Positions 59,590 through 64,000 of a stretch of DNA of 64,000 nt are shown here, one piece after another. The translations under genes were made by a program, and so were the position numbers. The notes under the pieces were generated by a model. The model was not told where the DNA came from. It made no database searches and saw only the letters and a list, made by a program, of their open reading frames with translations. Each line of letters opens with the position of its first letter. Position 1 is the first letter of the stretch. The DNA comes from Acanthococcus lagerstroemiae. Taxonomy: Eukaryota > Arthropoda > Insecta > Hemiptera > Eriococcidae. Location: positions 56,194,955 to 56,258,954 of the forward strand of contig CM063114.1 in assembly GCA_031841125.1 (NCBI GenBank), read 5' to 3'.

Positions 59590-59970
59590 TCTTTATGACT
59601 AGTCTTGAAGCTGAAGCATATCGGAAAGGATTTTAAACCTTAGAGTATCAAAAAATGTTAAACACGTCTGAATATGTCTTAAAGAGCCCCAGAGAGTTCT
59701 AAATCTGCCTGAATGAGTTATGTAAAGTCTGAAATTGTTTGAAAAAAGTCGTTCGCAAGGTTTAAGAAAATGTTTTAGTAAGTCTAAAAGGCACTTGACA
59801 ATCCCGAAAAAAAAAATCCTGAGGGTCCTGGAATAATTTCAATTGGCCTGTGGTAGCCTTGAACTAACCCGATATAATTTTTAAAGAATTTAAACCTTTC
59901 TTTGAAGGTTTTTAAATAAGTTTGAAGCAGTCTTGAAGGTGTTAATGAGAAGTATGAAGCTGTATTCGAT
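59590..59970. repeat. Degenerate AGTCT array (reverse sense)
   Basis: AAGTCTGAAATTG, CGTCTGAATATGTCTT and CAGTCTTGAAGGTG recur about every 20 bases, the reverse complement of the GACT arrays at 3.0, 27.1 and 42.7 kb. Confidence 0.45.
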
Positions 59971-60617
59971 TTGCCCCGAACATTTATATCCTCAAAATGA
60001 ATCCTAAATATTGACATTTTTCAATGAAATTTGTTATTTTTCAAAATTCAACATTCTAGATTGGACCATCATCAAGGTACAGAAAAATTTCTCCTCATTA
60101 TACACCAGTATTCATCGAACAAACTTCAAATATTTTGGTACCAGAAAAGGGGGGAATGGTAAATCTTTGTTGTCCTCTGACTAACTTGGGGTGGAGGCAC
60201 ATAAGAAGGCCCAGGATCGTACAAATGGGATACAGAGTTGTTCAAACCCTCAGTAATATTTTTAAAGTATGCAGTCAGCAAACTGTTGAAACCAGTCGGT
60301 AAAATTTGTCAACTGAAGAACCTCTTTTTTGTTAGATGAAAGTTTCAACATATATTTCGATTTAAATGTTCAGTATATAGACTCCTTACTCCCTTCATCA
60401 GTAAATAAAATTTGCTAGCTACGGATCTCTGTTGCCCTATTTGCCAAAATTTTTACAACGCCAGTGTATAAAATTTTGAGAGCCGCCTCTATGCAAGCCA
60501 CAGTGACAGAATTATTGTTTGGCATTGTGGAACTTGACTGTTTAACCCCGATTCTAACATCTTCCTGTTCAAATGAGTTGGACATGATAAATTGCAGACA
60601 ATGGACTGTAATATTAC
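59971..60617. other. No gene recognised
   Basis: AT-rich; minus frames 60415-60672 and 60489-60716 are mutually overlapping and show no motif. Confidence 0.4.
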
Positions 60618-61783
60618 ACTGAGAAAAATTACTAGAAATTTTAGTAAGCCTGCCGTTCTGCAATTTATGCACTCGTTTATCAACAAATTGTAGTAGTTTG
60701 TGCTAGATTCTGGCAAAATTTAATGTAATTCTATGAAAAACTACTTTATTCTATTGAAAATGGCTAACTTAGTTAAATTACCGTTATTTATTGAAAAATG
60801 ATTGTAACTAAGTTAAAGTACCGAAAGCGGATCAGTGACTCACTTATGGACTTTTCCAGGAAGTCAAGTCAGTGTGAAGAATACTATGGAACGTACCTAG
60901 TCGTAAAATGGTTCCTATCATGTTTGGGTGGCGTGATAGGAGATAAATGAGAAAGAACTTCGAAAACATTGAAATCCGGCTGTATAAAGAAAAGAAAAGA
61001 AAAGAATGAAAGAAAGAAAAAAAGGTACCCTTGTTAAACCCGAACATTTTGGGAGGACTGATTTACTTTTCATGGATGCAGTTGCTGAATCGGCAGGAAT
61101 GTTATTAAAAGTATCCCCTCTTTTTTTTCTTTTTTTTTTTCTTTCTTTAAATTTGAGATTATTAAAAATGATCGTAAGTTTCAAAATTACTGCTGATTTT
61201 TTTTTTTATACTGATAGATTGGAGTCTTATGTCGGGTGTATCCCTCAGTACAAGAAATGACAATTTTCAGTAATTTGAATAGGAAATATGACGGATCAAA
61301 GAAACTGAACCTTCAGTGTACTTTACTTTGTATTAAAAATTGTTGTAACTTTATTAATAATTACTGAACACGATTAAGAATAACTGTAACTTTATTTCAA
61401 ATTACTGTGAGCTCAGTGAAACGTACTGTAATTTTATTTAAAATTATCGTAATTTTCTTAAAGGTTCTTCAATATTATTGGGAATTAGGTACTGTAGTTT
61501 CATTAGAAATTACTGCAATTTTATTAAGAATTACTGTAAGTTTATTTAAGGGTGCTATGATTTTAATTATAACTTTTGTAACATCATTTAAAATTATTGT
61601 GAGTTTATTAAAAATTACTGTAGGTTTATTCAAACTACTATGATTTTAATTGTAATTTTGTATAAATTACTGCAATTTCACTAAATTATTGTTATATTAT
61701 TAATTTTAATAATGTAGTTACAGAGTTACTGTGAATTTCCAAACTTGAGTGACTTACTAGAATTTTTAGTAATTTTTGTCACT
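60618..61783. mobile_element. TIR element with 30-base ends and an internal ATTACTG array
   Basis: The left end ACTGAGAAAAATTACTAGAA and the reverse complement of the right end AGTGACAAAAATTACTAAAA match at 26 of 30 positions over their full length. From about 61330 to 61690 AATTACTGTAACTTTATTAA and variants repeat about every 25 bases. No clear target duplication and no transposase frame, so the superfamily is open. Confidence 0.6.
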
Positions 61784-63855
61784 ATTTTGTCGCTATCCTG
61801 ATTGGTTATTCGGGTGTGACGAACAGATTCTCACAATTTCGCAATTCTCGAAATTTTACGAGGGAAGATGTACCTACCTACAACCCTGCATGTATGTAAG
61901 TTTTAAAGAGAAGGTAAATTCATCAGATCTGACAAGCTCTAAACCTCATTAAATGGAAGTACCCGCGTTGAGCTCTAATGGCACCCGATATTTTACTGAA
62001 CTACGGGGTGTCTAGCTAATTCTATTACGTCAACACAGTGGTTGCGTACTCGACATTTGAAGCCGAACGCGTTATTTTCACACATGAACTCGTTAGTGTC
62101 AAATTCAAAAGTTCCGCTTTTGGATGTCGAGTGCAGAAGTCATCGGCTGTGTGAAATCATGTATAATCCAGTACATCGCATCTACTTAACCGCTCATTTT
62201 ATTGCAAATCAATATTCAACTTCCATTTTGGAACTTCTCTAAGGGTTTATCAGCATGAAAGTCAAAACGCTACTGAGTACTTTATAGTCTCCCCTCCGCG
62301 ATAAATGCTGGAAAAATTCCTGATATGAATTTATTTGTATTTTCCATATTCCTGGTTTCTCTCTGTGCAGATCTATGTGCATGTACAGCTGTAACCGTGC
62401 CTTACAAGATGGTAGAGGAAAGCAGGGATGCCCGGGCTCGGACTTTTTAGGGGACTCATATTTTTCGTCGTCTTTTTGTCTTCAACCACAGAATCGCGAT
62501 TATTGAGAAATGCCTGAAAAAGATTACACTACCTTTCATATTTTTTTGGATGATTTCCCTGGGACCCGGATAATAACACGCGCTCCTTCATGAAACATAC
62601 TCCTAAAAATATCATCAATAATGCTTAACACTTTTCTCTTATTTTTATGATTCGTTTTATTGTGAAATGTCTAATACATTTGAATTAAGTCAATTTTGAA
62701 GTCTGCAAAAAAAAAAAAAAAAGGTTCACCTGGAAATTTGCAAAATAAAGATCACGTCTAATGCTCGCCAAAATTAGGAATTCCAGAAATGAGGCTCCTG
62801 GAAACCAAGAAACCATTTTTGAAATTGGCCAAATGAGGAAAGGAATTGAAATCTGCAAAATGAATCAGTGTTGATGATTTTCAAATTGAGCGGGAAATTT
62901 TGAACATTTCAAAATAAATGAAGAGGATCGTTTGTAATACTTCCGAAAATGAAGGGTTTTAAAATTTGGTCGGTTTTGGAATGTGCAAGGTCGGGAAAGG
63001 GAGTTTATATTTGATGGGGCTAAATGTCGGTGGGCGGGAATCTATTATAAAATTTGCAAAATAGATTTATTTAGGAATTTCCAAGTGGAAAAAGTTTCTT
63101 TGGAACTTCGCTTCGTAGGTGGAGACCGGATTCTTCGGCATTGGGCACTCTTTTTCCTTGAGGGCGAAATCAATATGAGTTAAAATGAAGTTCGTCATGA
63201 GAAATGGGACGCAGAGGAAAGCCGAAACTGAGAAAAATGCCGAAACGACAAAAAATCGTTGTTCTTGAATAAAATTAAGGAATGAAGTACTGTAATACAA
63301 CTCGAATATGACGCTAACGACTATCGAATTAAGAATATCAAATATAGCCGTTATGTACTATTTCCACAAATCAGAGTAAGTCTCGTCGAGGGGTTAACAG
63401 TATCACTTACACCCCCCCCCCCCACATCATTAATAGAAATGAAAACTGAGTATTCAGCAAGTTTTAATAAAACGAAACCTCGAAAAAATTACGAGATTTC
63501 TGTAACTTTACAGGATTTTCTTTCTTTCTTTCACTTTTTAAGAGACAAGAAAACATTTCTCTTGTTTGTCAACTTTAATTTCAAATTTTTGTACACCCCC
63601 CCCCCTTCCCTCGAAAAACAACCTTCTAACGCCGCTGTTTTTCTTTTCTTTTATTTCTATCAACATTTACCCTTGTAATTAGAATTAAAACATTCAAAGA
63701 AAGCAAGGGTTGAGTCTATCTGCTACTTTGATTTGTAATTCTCTAATTATCAAATACATAAATGAGATAAATATTGATTTTCCCCACTTTCTTTTTTTTA
63801 AATGCCGAATTTTCCGATTTTGGTGCCGAAATTCACACGTTTCAATGCCGAAAAA
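61784..63855. other. No gene recognised
   Basis: Includes an A17 run near 62706, a C13 run near 63409 and a C11 run near 63596. GAAATTTGCAAAAT-like words repeat weakly between 62720 and 63080. Nothing coding is supported. Confidence 0.4.
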
Positions 63856-64000
63856 CAGGACCGTACCGATGGGGAGGGTTTTAGGGGTTCAAACCCCTCC
63901 CATTGGCCAAAAAAAAAAGCACGAAGAAACGATGGATTGAGACAGAGAGGAGGGCGGACCTGTGATTGAGCCCCTCCCCCCACCAGGAAAAATTTATTTT
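63856..64000 (+). mobile_element. hAT-type element, left end only (cut by window edge)
   Basis: CAGGACCGTACCGATGGGG at 63856 matches the left-end pattern of the CAGGGACGTACCGA and CAGGGCCGTACC families and is followed by palindromic G/C tracts. The right end, if present, is beyond the window. Confidence 0.55.

Noticed and set aside
62428..62575. Element bounded by CAGGGATGCCCGGG and GGGACCCGG
   Set aside because: The two ends do not form a consistent inverted repeat and flanks do not match.
1..64000. Bacterial-style genes, ribosome binding sites, operons or CRISPR arrays
   Set aside because: Frames are short, overlap on both strands and lack domains; direct repeats are degenerate and not separated by unique spacers of constant length. 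The repeats present are eukaryotic transposons.

Overview
The window looks like AT-rich, gene-poor euchromatin of an arthropod, most likely an insect. The evidence is the make-up of the repeats: decayed RTE-type LINEs, hAT-type MITEs with intact 8-bp target duplications, TA-flanked mariner/pogo-type MITEs and a Helitron. In addition, short CpG-rich unique islands sit in an AT-rich background. The species cannot be named from the sequence. There is no operon organisation, no rRNA or tRNA gene that I can recognise, no CRISPR array and no intact host protein-coding gene. Nearly all short open frames are chance frames.

Layout. 1-9 kb: dispersed and tandem repeat fragments, a pogo-like MITE (2374-2751), a degenerate GACT-rich array, and one unexplained open frame near 8.7 kb. 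9.4-10.6 kb: CpG-rich unique block. 11.4-14 kb: two hAT MITEs of one family (terminus CAGGGACGTACCGA) and degenerate tandem repeats. 14.6-15.4 kb: a second CpG-rich block. 15.8-19.1 kb: a TA-flanked MITE, a large imperfect inverted structure and about 1.5 kb of TGATCA-rich AT sequence. 20.7-21.3 kb: a third CpG-rich block. 23.3-26 kb: a cluster of four hAT-type MITEs around a short Helitron-related piece. 26.3-30.3 kb: a nested composite in which a small TIR element is split by about 3.7 kb of other transposons. 30.3-30.9 kb: the best candidate for a host gene, a possible promoter and first exon ending in a strong splice donor just after an ATG.

32-34 kb: another hAT MITE, then a 1.49-kb member of the CAGGGACGTACCGA family whose interior is a satellite array with higher-order structure. 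34.9-35.5 kb: a minisatellite. 35.7-36.4 kb: CpG-rich block. 36.7-39.9 kb: a nearly full-length but broken RTE-type LINE on the minus strand. 42.3-44.7 kb: a TA-flanked MITE, a long palindrome and, touching it, a decayed coiled-coil LINE ORF1. 46-51.6 kb: two further reverse-transcriptase fragments, the second ending abruptly in a GAATCC-rich degenerate satellite. 52.3-53.5 kb: a GC-rich block of unknown nature. 54.1-56.9 kb: a 2.8-kb non-autonomous Helitron with recognisable 5' and 3' ends. 59-62 kb: tandem repeats and a TIR element carrying an ATTACTG array. The last 145 bases hold the left end of another hAT-type element.

No set of genes here acts as a pathway. The biological content is the history of transposons and the satellites that grew inside or beside them, plus a few unique CpG-rich islands that may be regulatory DNA of a gene with large introns.
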